A DNA stretch of 64,000 nucleotides from Bacteroidales bacterium UBA5197. GTDB taxonomy: Bacteria > Bacteroidota > Bacteroidia > Bacteroidales > Lentimicrobiaceae. Every line of letters starts with the position of its first letter. The first letter of the stretch is position 1. The stretch is taken from NCBI GenBank assembly GCA_002412885.1, contig DHVX01000055.1:62001-126000 (forward strand). The letters run 5' to 3'. A program made the translations under genes and the position numbers. Positions 42,960-52,214 of this stretch are shown here, piece by piece. Under the pieces are notes generated by a model that was not told the origin of the DNA, did not search any database, and worked only from the letters and a program-made list of their open reading frames with translations.

Positions 42960-45900
42960 ATGGGAAAACCGGACAATGAGCTTGAATACTTAAGGGCCAG
43001 AGTGAAGCAACTGGAGGAAGCATTAAAAAAAGAGAGAACTGAATCAAAAAAACCGATAGACGGATTAGATGATTCAGTTTTCCCCCATCTTATTGATTCA
43101 ATCGGTGATTTTGTACTTATCACTAATGAAAAGGGTGAAATCCATTATGTAAATCAGGCCATCATTGAAAAATTTGGTTATTCCCGAAAAGAACTGATTG
43201 GCGCCAATGCAGGAATTTTTATTGAGCCTGCTTCCAGATCAGCTATTGGACGTGAAATCCTCACCACCACATCTAATGGAGCCTGGCATGGTGAACTCGA
43301 TAATATAACCAAAGAAGGTATAATATTCAGATCATCCTTAAAAACATCAGGATTTAAAACAGCTTCCGGCGCAACGTATTTCATTGCCATCTCACATGAC
43401 ATTTCCAGAAGATATACCGCTGAGCAAAAACTATTGTTTGAACGCGAATTGCTTCAGAATCTGATGGATTCAATGCCCGATTCAATATACTTCAAAGATG
43501 AGAACAGCAAATTCACCCGCGTCAATAAAGTTCAGGCAGATATTCTCGGACTTGAATCTCCTGAAGATGCAGTAGGCTTAAGCGATTTCGACTTTTTTGA
43601 GGAAGTTCATGCCCGAGAAGCTTTTGAAGATGAATTAAAAATCATTAAAACTGGCAAACCACTGATTGCCAAGCCTGAATACATAAGAATTGCAGATGGC
43701 TCGCACAAATGGGTATCGGCCAGCAAAGCCCCATATACCGACAATACCGGTAAAATAACAGGCATTTTGGGCATAAGCAGAGACATTACGTCAGAACGTC
43801 TTGCTCTCCAGCGCCTTTCTGAAAACGAAGCACTTTTGGAAGGCGTAATTAACGGAATGTCAGATATAATCATTATCCGGGACCTTAGCCTGAAGCCAAT
43901 CAAATTGAATACTGCTGCCAAAGAATTTTTCGAAACCGAAAAATCAAATTCGAAAAATCAAAGTAAAAACCATATCCTGAAATTACTTACAAGCACAAAA
44001 AATGCAAAATCAGCCACTGATTCCGGGGCACCGCTAATCTGTGAAATCAGTGATCCGTTCTCAAACAGATACTACGAATGCCGAACCACCCCTGTTACTG
44101 ACCGAAACAATGAAATATTTCTGATAATCGAACAAATCAGAGACATTTCCGAGCAGAAAACATCAAGCAACCTGCTTACAGAACTATACAACCGGTTTGC
44201 ACAGATAACTTCACAACTACCGGGCATGGTTTATCAGTTTGCAAGAAAACCTGACAAAACATTTGTGTTGTTATACGCCAACAGCTATATTGAAGAAATC
44301 TTCAGCCATAGCCTTATCGAAATTCAGCAAAATCCGGATCTACTGTTTAAGAATATTCACTCTGATGATATTGAATACTTCATATCATCAATACATGAAT
44401 CAGCAGAAAATCTGAGTCCATGGGTTACTGAATTCAGGCTTAATCATCCAACAAAAGGCTTAATATGGGTAGGCGGCAGCTCAGAGCCCACTCATGGCGA
44501 AGACGGAAGCATTATATGGCATGGTTTTATTACCAACATCACCAAAGACAAGCAGACTGAAAATGATATCAAAGAAACCCATAAAAACCTTGAAGCTACG
44601 CTGAATGCAATACCTGATTTGTTGTTTGAACTTGACGAAAAGGGGGTAATTTACAATTATCATGCCCCATCAGAAGGTCAGCTTTATATAAAACCAGACT
44701 TTTTCGTCAATCGCAAAGTCTCCGAAATACTTCCGGATCAGGCTTGCAGCCAGATATTAAAAGCAATTAAAGAAGCTGATGAAAACGGGGTTTCCTCAGG
44801 AATACAATATGAACTTCCGGATGGAAATAAAAGTTCATGGTTTGAGCTAAACATTTCTGTAAAAGAAACTACACCCGAAGGCAAACGATTTTTAGCACTT
44901 GTCAGAGACACTACCTCACGAAAAATTGCAGAACTTCAGCTTGAGCATCAAAGCAGGGTTCTTGAAAGCGTAGCACAGGCAACCACAACCTTACTGGTTG
45001 AGGAAGATTCCGATCGTGCCATCAACAAAGCATTCGAAATTCTTGGCAATGCTTCGCAGGCAGACAGGATCTATCTTTTTGAATATCACAATGAGACTTC
45101 CAACCCAGAAACCAGACTTATAAGTCAGCGTTTTGAATGGTGTGCTCCCGGCATTGAACCCCAGATTGGCAATCCTGAATTGCAAAACCTTTCCGCTGAT
45201 TATATTACAAGATGGAATAAGTTATTCTATGAGGGACATCCGGTTGCTGGCTTTGTAAAAGATTTTCCTGTAAATGAAAGAGAAATACTTGAACCTCAGG
45301 ATATTATTTCATTACTTGTTGTTCCGGTTTTTGTTGGTGAGGGGCTGTTTGGTTTTGTAGGATTTGATGACTGCTCAAAAGGCTATTCGTGGACTCAATC
45401 TGAAACATTGATTTTGCAAAGCCTTGCATCCGGAATTGGAAGTGCGATTTTGAGAAAAAGAGCTGCAGTAAAACTTCTTTTCAGCGAAAACAGGTTCAGG
45501 GTGCTGTATCAGGAGTCGCCAATAGGTTTGATGCTCTCAGATCAGGATGGAATAATTCTGGACACCAATAAAGCATTCAGAAAAATTCTTGACTGCGATA
45601 GTATTGATATATTCAACACCTCATTTCACAAACTGATTCCACCAGAATTTTCAGCAATAATAGAATCAGCAGTTAATCAGCTGAAACGAACAGGAGCTGC
45701 CGGCCCGATTGAAATCAGATTAATTTCCTTAAAAGGATCCGAAATCCCGGTTTTGATGAGCCTTATGCTTGTGAGAGAACTTGATCAGAAACCCAGAGTC
45801 TGGGCTATTATTGAAGATATTTCACAACGCAAGAAATTCGAATCTGACCTGATCAAAGCCCGGGATGAAGCCACCAGAGCAAACAGATCGAAAAGCGAAT

Positions 45901-47333
45901 TTCTGGCAAATATGAGCCATGAAATCAGAACGCCGCTGAATGCAATTATGGGATTCTCGGAATTACTGAGTGAACAACTTGAGAACTCAAAACATCAGGA
46001 ATTCGTTGACATCATTGGAAAAAGCGGTCAAAATCTATTATTGATAATAAATGATATTCTGGACTTGTCAAGAATTGAAGCAGGAAGACTCAAAATTGAC
46101 CCTGAACCGGTAAAACCATCACAAATACTATTTGAACTGGAACGTATTTTCACCCATAGTGCAAAAGAAAAAAATCTGAAATTTTCTGTGGTTAAAGACA
46201 GCAATCTGCCTGAAACACTGATTATGGATGAAACCAGAATAAGGCAAGTGCTTGTCAACCTGATTGGAAATGCCATAAAATTTACGCATCATGGAGAAAT
46301 CATACTTTCGGTTAAAGTTTTAGATTTCAGCGATGATAATCTGTCCTGCAACATTCTTTTTGAAGTGAAAGATACAGGGATCGGCATTCCTCCTGATCAG
46401 CAGGATTTGATTTTTCAGGCTTTTATGCAACAGGAAGGGCAAAGCACACGAAAATTCGGAGGAACAGGCCTGGGATTAACTATTACCAAACGGATGCTGG
46501 AAATGATGAATGGAGATATTACCGTCACCAGTTCCCCTGGAAATGGCAGTACTTTTCATGTCACATTGAAAGCGGTTGCTATTGCAAAAACCTACACGCC
46601 AATCTCCGTAAGTTCTGATTTGGTGTTAGCAAAAAGCTATATCTTTCACGACCAGCTTATTCTGAATGTTGAGGATATTTCGCTGAACCGGGCAGTGATC
46701 AAAGAAATGCTGAAAGGCAAAAACCTCAGACTTATCGAAGCCGTAGATGGAAAAGAAGGGCTTGAAAAAGCCATAAAATTTAAACCTGATCTCATACTCA
46801 TGGACATGCAAATGCCGGTGATGGATGGTTATACTGCCACACGATTGATTAAAAATGACAATGAAATCAGTCATATTCCTATCGTTGCACTAACAGCATC
46901 GGCTATGAAAGAGGAAGCAGAATTGATTAAAAAGCTTTGCGATGGTTATTTGCAAAAACCGGTCAGCCCGGGCACACTGATGTCGGAAATTGCAAAATTC
47001 CTGACTTATGATGCAGCTTCCGAAATTACTGAATGGGAACAAGAGGAAACAGGCTTAAATGAAATTTCATTATCTGAAGTTGATAAAGAACCAGAATATA
47101 AAACTTCATTATTACTCTTGAACCAACTGAAGAAAATCAGGGAGGGAATGATTATTGATGAAATAATAGCCTTCTCCATCGTTCTTGGCAAAGCCGGGGA
47201 ATCCTCGGATTCATTTAAACTAAAAACATTTGCCGACACAATTAAACAGCAAGCTGAATCCTTTCGGATTGATGAACTAATGGCTAGCTTTAATTTACTT
47301 TCAGATTATCTGACAAATATTTCCGATTCATGA
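42960..47333 (+). CDS. Cytosolic multi-PAS/GAF hybrid histidine kinase
   Basis: A 1457-residue soluble hybrid kinase with no membrane segments. An N-terminal coiled coil (5-30) is followed by about five PAS domains between residues 40 and 655, a GAF domain (about 667-833), and another PAS (about 840-957). HisKA follows, with H987 in NMSHEIRTPLNAIMGFSE, then HATPase (about 1087-1210; 'NLIGNAIKFTHHGE', 'DTGIGIPPDQQ', 'GGTGLGLTITKRM'). The receiver (about 1231-1350) has D1282 in LILMDMQMPVMDG. The final ~100 residues are a helical tail in the place of an Hpt domain but lack a candidate histidine. It overlaps the next kinase gene by 4 nt (ATGA). PAS and GAF sensing implies cytoplasmic redox, light or small-molecule input, not identifiable here. 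Confidence 0.92.
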   Translation: MGKPDNELEYLRARVKQLEEALKKERTESKKPIDGLDDSVFPHLIDSIGDFVLITNEKGEIHYVNQAIIEKFGYSRKELIGANAGIFIEPASRSAIGREILTTTSNGAWHGELDNITKEGIIFRSSLKTSGFKTASGATYFIAISHDISRRYTAEQKLLFERELLQNLMDSMPDSIYFKDENSKFTRVNKVQADILGLESPEDAVGLSDFDFFEEVHAREAFEDELKIIKTGKPLIAKPEYIRIADGSHKWVSASKAPYTDNTGKITGILGISRDITSERLALQRLSENEALLEGVINGMSDIIIIRDLSLKPIKLNTAAKEFFETEKSNSKNQSKNHILKLLTSTKNAKSATDSGAPLICEISDPFSNRYYECRTTPVTDRNNEIFLIIEQIRDISEQKTSSNLLTELYNRFAQITSQLPGMVYQFARKPDKTFVLLYANSYIEEIFSHSLIEIQQNPDLLFKNIHSDDIEYFISSIHESAENLSPWVTEFRLNHPTKGLIWVGGSSEPTHGEDGSIIWHGFITNITKDKQTENDIKETHKNLEATLNAIPDLLFELDEKGVIYNYHAPSEGQLYIKPDFFVNRKVSEILPDQACSQILKAIKEADENGVSSGIQYELPDGNKSSWFELNISVKETTPEGKRFLALVRDTTSRKIAELQLEHQSRVLESVAQATTTLLVEEDSDRAINKAFEILGNASQADRIYLFEYHNETSNPETRLISQRFEWCAPGIEPQIGNPELQNLSADYITRWNKLFYEGHPVAGFVKDFPVNEREILEPQDIISLLVVPVFVGEGLFGFVGFDDCSKGYSWTQSETLILQSLASGIGSAILRKRAAVKLLFSENRFRVLYQESPIGLMLSDQDGIILDTNKAFRKILDCDSIDIFNTSFHKLIPPEFSAIIESAVNQLKRTGAAGPIEIRLISLKGSEIPVLMSLMLVRELDQKPRVWAIIEDISQRKKFESDLIKARDEATRANRSKSEFLANMSHEIRTPLNAIMGFSELLSEQLENSKHQEFVDIIGKSGQNLLLIINDILDLSRIEAGRLKIDPEPVKPSQILFELERIFTHSAKEKNLKFSVVKDSNLPETLIMDETRIRQVLVNLIGNAIKFTHHGEIILSVKVLDFSDDNLSCNILFEVKDTGIGIPPDQQDLIFQAFMQQEGQSTRKFGGTGLGLTITKRMLEMMNGDITVTSSPGNGSTFHVTLKAVAIAKTYTPISVSSDLVLAKSYIFHDQLILNVEDISLNRAVIKEMLKGKNLRLIEAVDGKEGLEKAIKFKPDLILMDMQMPVMDGYTATRLIKNDNEISHIPIVALTASAMKEEAELIKKLCDGYLQKPVSPGTLMSEIAKFLTYDAASEITEWEQEETGLNEISLSEVDKEPEYKTSLLLLNQLKKIREGMIIDEIIAFSIVLGKAGESSDSFKLKTFADTIKQQAESFRIDELMASFNLLSDYLTNISDS

Positions 47334-48472
47334 ACGAAGACACTTCAACTGAAACAGGATTTCATAACCAATCTCCACCGCTTATACTGATTGTGGATGA
47401 TTTGCCTCAGAATCTGGCAGTTCTGGGCAATATTCTGCGCGACGAAGGTTATCAGCTTGCCATCGCAAACAACGGCAAACAGGCAATTTCTATTGCAATA
47501 TCCCGCACCCCTGATCTTATACTGCTTGACATTGCAATGCCTGAAATGGATGGACTTACCGCATGCAGCTTGCTGAAGAATAACAATATAACTGCCGGAA
47601 TTCCGGTGATCTTCCTGACTGCAAGAATTGAACCCGAAGATATTTTAAATGGCTTCAAAGTCGGAGCTGTTGACTATATAACCAAACCGTTTAAAGCAGG
47701 AGAACTGCTGGCCAGGGTATCTACACACATAGAACTAAAAAAGGCCAGAGATCTGATTGTCAAACAAAAAAACGAACTTTCGCAGGCGCTTTCCACCAAG
47801 GATAAACTGTTTTCGATCGTTTCCCACGACTTGAAAAGCCCATTCTCGGGGCTTTTGCTTATGTCAAACCTCATGGTTGAAAACTATGAAACATTCAGCA
47901 AAGCCGAATTGCTTGAATCTTTGGTTTTGGTAAGGGACACAGCCGATCAGGTTCATTTACTGATGCAGAATTTACTCAACTGGGCACGGCTGCAAAACCA
48001 AACCCTCTCCTTCAATCCTGCCAGCCTGCCGCTGGTGGATGAAATCACCAAAACAATAGAAGTTCTGAAACTTAATTCTTCCAAGAAATCAATTGATATA
48101 ATTGTGAATATCCCTCACAACACAAAAGTTATTGCAGATACAGACCTGATCCGAATCATTATTCATAATCTGATAGGCAATGCGATAAAGTTCAGTTACT
48201 CGGGTGGTCGTATTTATGTAAGTGCAGAATCAACTGATAATCACATCGTCACCAAAATCATAGATTATGGCGTAGGAATTCCGGCCAAAAAAATTGGCGA
48301 AATTTTTGTTAATGGAATTTCAAGAACAACACCCGGAACTGCAAATGAAATGGGTTCCGGGCTTGGGCTGGTACTTTGCAAAGAAATGGTTGAAAAAATG
48401 GGCGGCACCATTGGTGTTACTTCAGAATCAGGAAAAGGAAGTACTTTCTGGTTTACACTTCCATCGGCATAA
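47330..48472 (+). CDS. Receiver-histidine kinase fusion
   Basis: A 380-residue soluble protein with the receiver first (about 16-135; D67 in LILLDIAMPEMDG, 'VDYITKPFKAGELLARV'). A coiled coil follows, then HisKA with H166 in SIVSHDLKSPFSG, and HATPase ('IHNLIGNAIKFSYSGG', 'DYGVGIPAKKIGEIF', 'GSGLGLVLCKEMVEKMGG'). Such REC-HK proteins usually take phosphate from a partner hybrid kinase or sense through the receiver. Its translational coupling to the 1457-residue kinase argues for that partner. No DNA-binding output is present. Confidence 0.92.
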   Translation: MNEDTSTETGFHNQSPPLILIVDDLPQNLAVLGNILRDEGYQLAIANNGKQAISIAISRTPDLILLDIAMPEMDGLTACSLLKNNNITAGIPVIFLTARIEPEDILNGFKVGAVDYITKPFKAGELLARVSTHIELKKARDLIVKQKNELSQALSTKDKLFSIVSHDLKSPFSGLLLMSNLMVENYETFSKAELLESLVLVRDTADQVHLLMQNLLNWARLQNQTLSFNPASLPLVDEITKTIEVLKLNSSKKSIDIIVNIPHNTKVIADTDLIRIIIHNLIGNAIKFSYSGGRIYVSAESTDNHIVTKIIDYGVGIPAKKIGEIFVNGISRTTPGTANEMGSGLGLVLCKEMVEKMGGTIGVTSESGKGSTFWFTLPSA

Positions 48473-48682
48473 TAAATTGAAGTCAATTTGGGGATTATTG
48501 CCGGAAATAGCCTGCAAATAATATTACGCATAATATTCACTATGAATTAATTACATACTTTTACGACCCTCCTGATTTTTATTCACAATTCAGATGTTCA
48601 TAAAATAAAGGATTTATATTTAAAAATAAACTACATTTACGGCCACGACAATTGATAAGTTTAATTTACTCTCATATTTTTG

Positions 48683-51136
48683 ATGAGAAATTATGGACTA
48701 AGTAATACGGAAAAGCGACTGCATCCGAACAAATCCGATTTCCCTGAATTCAGGCTAAACCCGTTGCCTATGGCAATAACAACCATTTCAGGTGAAATTA
48801 TTGATACCAATGATGCTTTCGCCGGGTTTTCATCACTGAACCCGAATCTTCATTCCCAACCTGTCAATCTTCTTGATTTGCTGTCAGTTAACGCAAATAC
48901 TCCAAAGGATTGTTTATCAGGTGTATGGTGTAAGTGCACTTTTGACCCGATTTCAAATTCGAAAGAATGCCTTTATGCTTTCAATGAATTTGAAACTCCT
49001 GATGGTATGAAACTCCGGATTTATTCATTTATTGAGCAGGAGATTAATAAGTTTTCTCAGCGTTCAATGCATGAAAAGCATAATAATTCACAAGTAAATA
49101 CCCATTCTGAAAGCACTCAGAGATTATCAGAAGTTCAAAAACATTCAGGTGCCGGCAGCTGGGATATACAGTTAGAAAACAAACCCATAATTGAAACACG
49201 GAATTTTTTCGAGCTGCTTCAAAAAGAAAATCCCGGAGAGTTAACAACATTAGAAGATATCATGCACAAATCAGTCATTCATCAGGATGACATTGACGAC
49301 TATAACATACTGCTGGATAATGTTCTCTCAAATAAGCTCACCTCATACACTACCAATTACAGAATAACTGACAAAAACGGGCAGATTCGGTTTATACAAA
49401 ACAATGCCAGATTGGAGTATGGTGATGATGGACAACTTAAGTACTGGACAGGCATTATTCATGATGTTACTTCTTTCAAAAAATCAGAGTCATTAAAAAC
49501 ATCAGCATTTCAAATTTCTCAGCTGATTCATTCTCAACACAGTCTGGAGCTTTTAATAAAGGCAATTCATCAAATTATTTCAGAACTGGTTCCGGCTCCC
49601 GAAATGCTGATTTCGCTGGCAGGGGAGAATGATGTAAACCAGACTTATTCATTAAAAGACAATAAGGTTAATACATCTGAAACGCCGAAACCAGTAAATG
49701 GCCTGGTTGAATATGTTCTTAATTCCGGAGAGCCTTTACTGGCTTCTTCTGCAGTTATTGAACTTATGATTGATGAAAGCATAATTACTCCTATTGATAG
49801 AATTCCTCAATCATGGATTGGCATACCATTAAAAACCCGTGAAAGCGTAATCGGAATACTTTGCCTGCAATCGTTTACCAGTGAAACAACCTTTAGCGAA
49901 GACGAAAAATCAATCTTATTGTTTGTTGCAGAGCAAATTGCACTCGCCACCCAAAAAATAAAAAGTGAGGAAGTTCTCATAAAAGCCAAAAATACTGCAG
50001 AAAATTCAAGCCGGTTAAAATCCTCCCTTTTGGCCAATATGAGTCATGAACTCAGAACACCAATGACAGGAATCCTTGGTTTTTCCGAGATATTAAATGA
50101 AGAACTTGATGACCCACGGCTGAAATCAATGGCTGGGACAATTTTTAAATCGGCAGGCCGGTTAATGTCAACACTCAACTCCATTATTGACCTTTCTGCA
50201 TTGGAGGCTGACAAAAATTCCCTCATACTGAAGCCGGTAAACACAAGGGTAATGATGCAGCCACTGCTAAAGGTGGCATATTCTATTGCCAGCGACAAAG
50301 GTTTGTATCTGAGAACTTCCATCCCTCCTGATATCTTTGTAAGAGCCGATGAAAAGCTTCTCAGCCAGTTGATACATCATTTGATTGACAATGCTCTGAA
50401 ATTTACTGTTGACGGTGGCATTTCAATCAGTGTGTATAAAGTAAATAAAAAAAGTACCGAAGCAGTTATCAGAATCAGCGATACTGGTATTGGCATAGCT
50501 CCTGAGCATCACAGGATGATATTTGAGGAATTCCGCCAGGTGAGCGAAGGATTCTCAAGAACTTTTGAAGGTAGCGGACTTGGTTTGTCACTGTGCTCAA
50601 AGATTGCCCGATTGCTGAATGCACGCGTTTGGGTTGACAGTGTAGAAAGCAAAGGTTCAGATTTCTATGTAGAACTGCCTTTAACAATGGAAGACATTAC
50701 CGAGTCTTCAATTTTCCCTGAGGATAGCCCCGCAATTAGAACGCACAGACTAAGCAGAGGCTCAGTACCTGAAGTTCTTATAGTTGAAGACAACGAAATA
50801 AACCGACGACTTGCGGCACTCTACCTCCGCGAAATATGCAATACCGAAATGGCTGAGAATGGTTATGTAGCTATCGAAAAAATTAAACGCCGGAAATATG
50901 ACGCAATTCTGATGGACATAAATCTCGGTGCCGGGCCTGATGGACTTTCAATCGCACAGCAGGTAAGAAGTTATGAAATTAATAAAAATACCCCGATAAT
51001 TGCCGTAACCGGCTACACCATGCATGGCGACAGGGAAAAACTTCTTTCGAACGGATGTTCGCATTACCTGCCCAAGCCCTACGACAAACAAACGCTGCTT
51101 AAACTATTCTCCGGCATTCTCTACGGTCAGAAATAA
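48683..51136 (+). CDS. PAS/GAF hybrid histidine kinase
   Basis: An 817-residue soluble hybrid kinase from the ATG at 48683; a TTG directly before it is not needed. It has two PAS-type segments (about 20-130 and 150-270), a GAF domain (about 275-420), HisKA with H455 in NMSHELRTPMTGILGFSE, and HATPase ('HHLIDNALKFTVDGG', 'DTGIGIAPEHH', 'GSGLGLSLCSKIA'). The C-terminal receiver (about 690-810) has D745 in AILMDINLGAGPDG and a 'HYLPKPYDKQTLLKLF' end. It lies 210 nt after the preceding kinase on the same strand, probably as a separate unit. Output partner unknown. Confidence 0.92.
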   Translation: MRNYGLSNTEKRLHPNKSDFPEFRLNPLPMAITTISGEIIDTNDAFAGFSSLNPNLHSQPVNLLDLLSVNANTPKDCLSGVWCKCTFDPISNSKECLYAFNEFETPDGMKLRIYSFIEQEINKFSQRSMHEKHNNSQVNTHSESTQRLSEVQKHSGAGSWDIQLENKPIIETRNFFELLQKENPGELTTLEDIMHKSVIHQDDIDDYNILLDNVLSNKLTSYTTNYRITDKNGQIRFIQNNARLEYGDDGQLKYWTGIIHDVTSFKKSESLKTSAFQISQLIHSQHSLELLIKAIHQIISELVPAPEMLISLAGENDVNQTYSLKDNKVNTSETPKPVNGLVEYVLNSGEPLLASSAVIELMIDESIITPIDRIPQSWIGIPLKTRESVIGILCLQSFTSETTFSEDEKSILLFVAEQIALATQKIKSEEVLIKAKNTAENSSRLKSSLLANMSHELRTPMTGILGFSEILNEELDDPRLKSMAGTIFKSAGRLMSTLNSIIDLSALEADKNSLILKPVNTRVMMQPLLKVAYSIASDKGLYLRTSIPPDIFVRADEKLLSQLIHHLIDNALKFTVDGGISISVYKVNKKSTEAVIRISDTGIGIAPEHHRMIFEEFRQVSEGFSRTFEGSGLGLSLCSKIARLLNARVWVDSVESKGSDFYVELPLTMEDITESSIFPEDSPAIRTHRLSRGSVPEVLIVEDNEINRRLAALYLREICNTEMAENGYVAIEKIKRRKYDAILMDINLGAGPDGLSIAQQVRSYEINKNTPIIAVTGYTMHGDREKLLSNGCSHYLPKPYDKQTLLKLFSGILYGQK

Positions 51137-51148
51137 GCAACCTGATTT

Positions 51149-52069
51149 TTAATTCACAATTTCATACGTTTCCCCATCCTCAACAATAACAACAGGATTA
51201 AAGAACTCCTCTGCTTCAGCCTGAAGCAATGAGAGGTCATCATATCGTGCTGAAAAATGGCCCAATAAGAGTTTCCTGACACCGGCCAAAGATGCAATCT
51301 GCGCTGCCTGTGCAGCAGTTGAATGCATTTTCTCTTCTGCTGATTTGGCCTTGTCGTTCATAAAAGTAGCTTCATGATAAAGCATAGAACACCCTTGAAT
51401 CCATTTTGCAAGCGGTTCATACCAGGCTGTATCAGAGCAATATGCATACGAACGAGGAGGTGCAGGTTCGATTGTAAGCAAATGATTTGGAATCGTATTA
51501 CCATCTTCATCAACAAAATCTTCACCGGCACGCAACTTTTCCATAAAAATAAAGGGCACTCCATAACGATCGGTCTCGGCTCGTCTGATACTTCTGGGTA
51601 ATGGCTTTTCATTAATCAGAAACCCTGTTGTAGGTATCCTGTGTTTCAGGGGCAGAGAAGTTACTGTTAACCGTCCGTTATCTGCAATCAACCGGGGCGT
51701 TTCACTTTGTGTGCTATGAAAAATTAAAGGATATGACAACGTGGTCATTGAAGCATTCAACTGAATTTCAATGATGTTTTGTAATTCAGGAGGACCATAA
51801 ACATCAATTGCTGTTTTCCTTCCCAACAGATGCCAGGTAGAAATCAGTCCGATCAGTCCGTAATAGTGATCACCATGAAGATGGCTGATAAAGACATGCC
51901 CGATTTTATTAATCTTGATTCTGAGTTGCTTAAGAATCATCTGGGTGCCTTCGCCACAATCAAAAAGAAAATATTGTTCGCCATAAGCCACAAGCTGTGC
52001 GCTGAGGTTACGGGTAGCCGTTGGAATGGCAGCACTGCTACCCAATATTGTGATTGTGAACTTCTTCAT
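51149..52069 (-). CDS. rnz: Ribonuclease Z
   Basis: Metallo-beta-lactamase-fold endonuclease that trims the 3' end of tRNA precursors. It is 306 residues from the ATG at 52069; an ATG three codons earlier is also possible. The zinc motif SHLHGDHYYGL, the N-terminal 'ILGSSAAIPTATRNLSAQLV' and 'FDCGEGTQMIL', the mid-protein 'AYCSDTAW' with 'MLYHEATF', and the C-terminal LLLGHFSARYDD (HFSxRY) are all as in RNase Z. It converges on the hybrid kinase gene. Confidence 0.95.
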   Translation of the reverse strand: MKKFTITILGSSAAIPTATRNLSAQLVAYGEQYFLFDCGEGTQMILKQLRIKINKIGHVFISHLHGDHYYGLIGLISTWHLLGRKTAIDVYGPPELQNIIEIQLNASMTTLSYPLIFHSTQSETPRLIADNGRLTVTSLPLKHRIPTTGFLINEKPLPRSIRRAETDRYGVPFIFMEKLRAGEDFVDEDGNTIPNHLLTIEPAPPRSYAYCSDTAWYEPLAKWIQGCSMLYHEATFMNDKAKSAEEKMHSTAAQAAQIASLAGVRKLLLGHFSARYDDLSLLQAEAEEFFNPVVIVEDGETYEIVN

Positions 52070-52173
52070 AAGCTTCAATCTGATTTTATTTTCGCAAGAC
52101 CTGATTAACAGAATACAGCATCCTTCACAAATATGATAAAAAACAACGATTCAAACGAAATATATTTCAAAAA

Positions 52174-52198
52174 AAAATCCCCTTTCGGGGATTTTTTA
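52174..52198 (-). terminator. rpsA terminator
   Basis: ATCCCC/GGGGAT stem extended by A-T pairs to 10 bp, loop TTTC, with T-runs on both sides. Lies 17 nt past the rpsA stop. Confidence 0.85.
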
Positions 52199-52214
52199 AT
52201 ATTAAGTCAGAAGA

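Noticed and set aside
48675..48682. TATTTTTG as promoter of the 817-residue kinase
   Set aside because: It abuts the ATG, so transcription would start inside the coding region; likely chance in AT-rich DNA.
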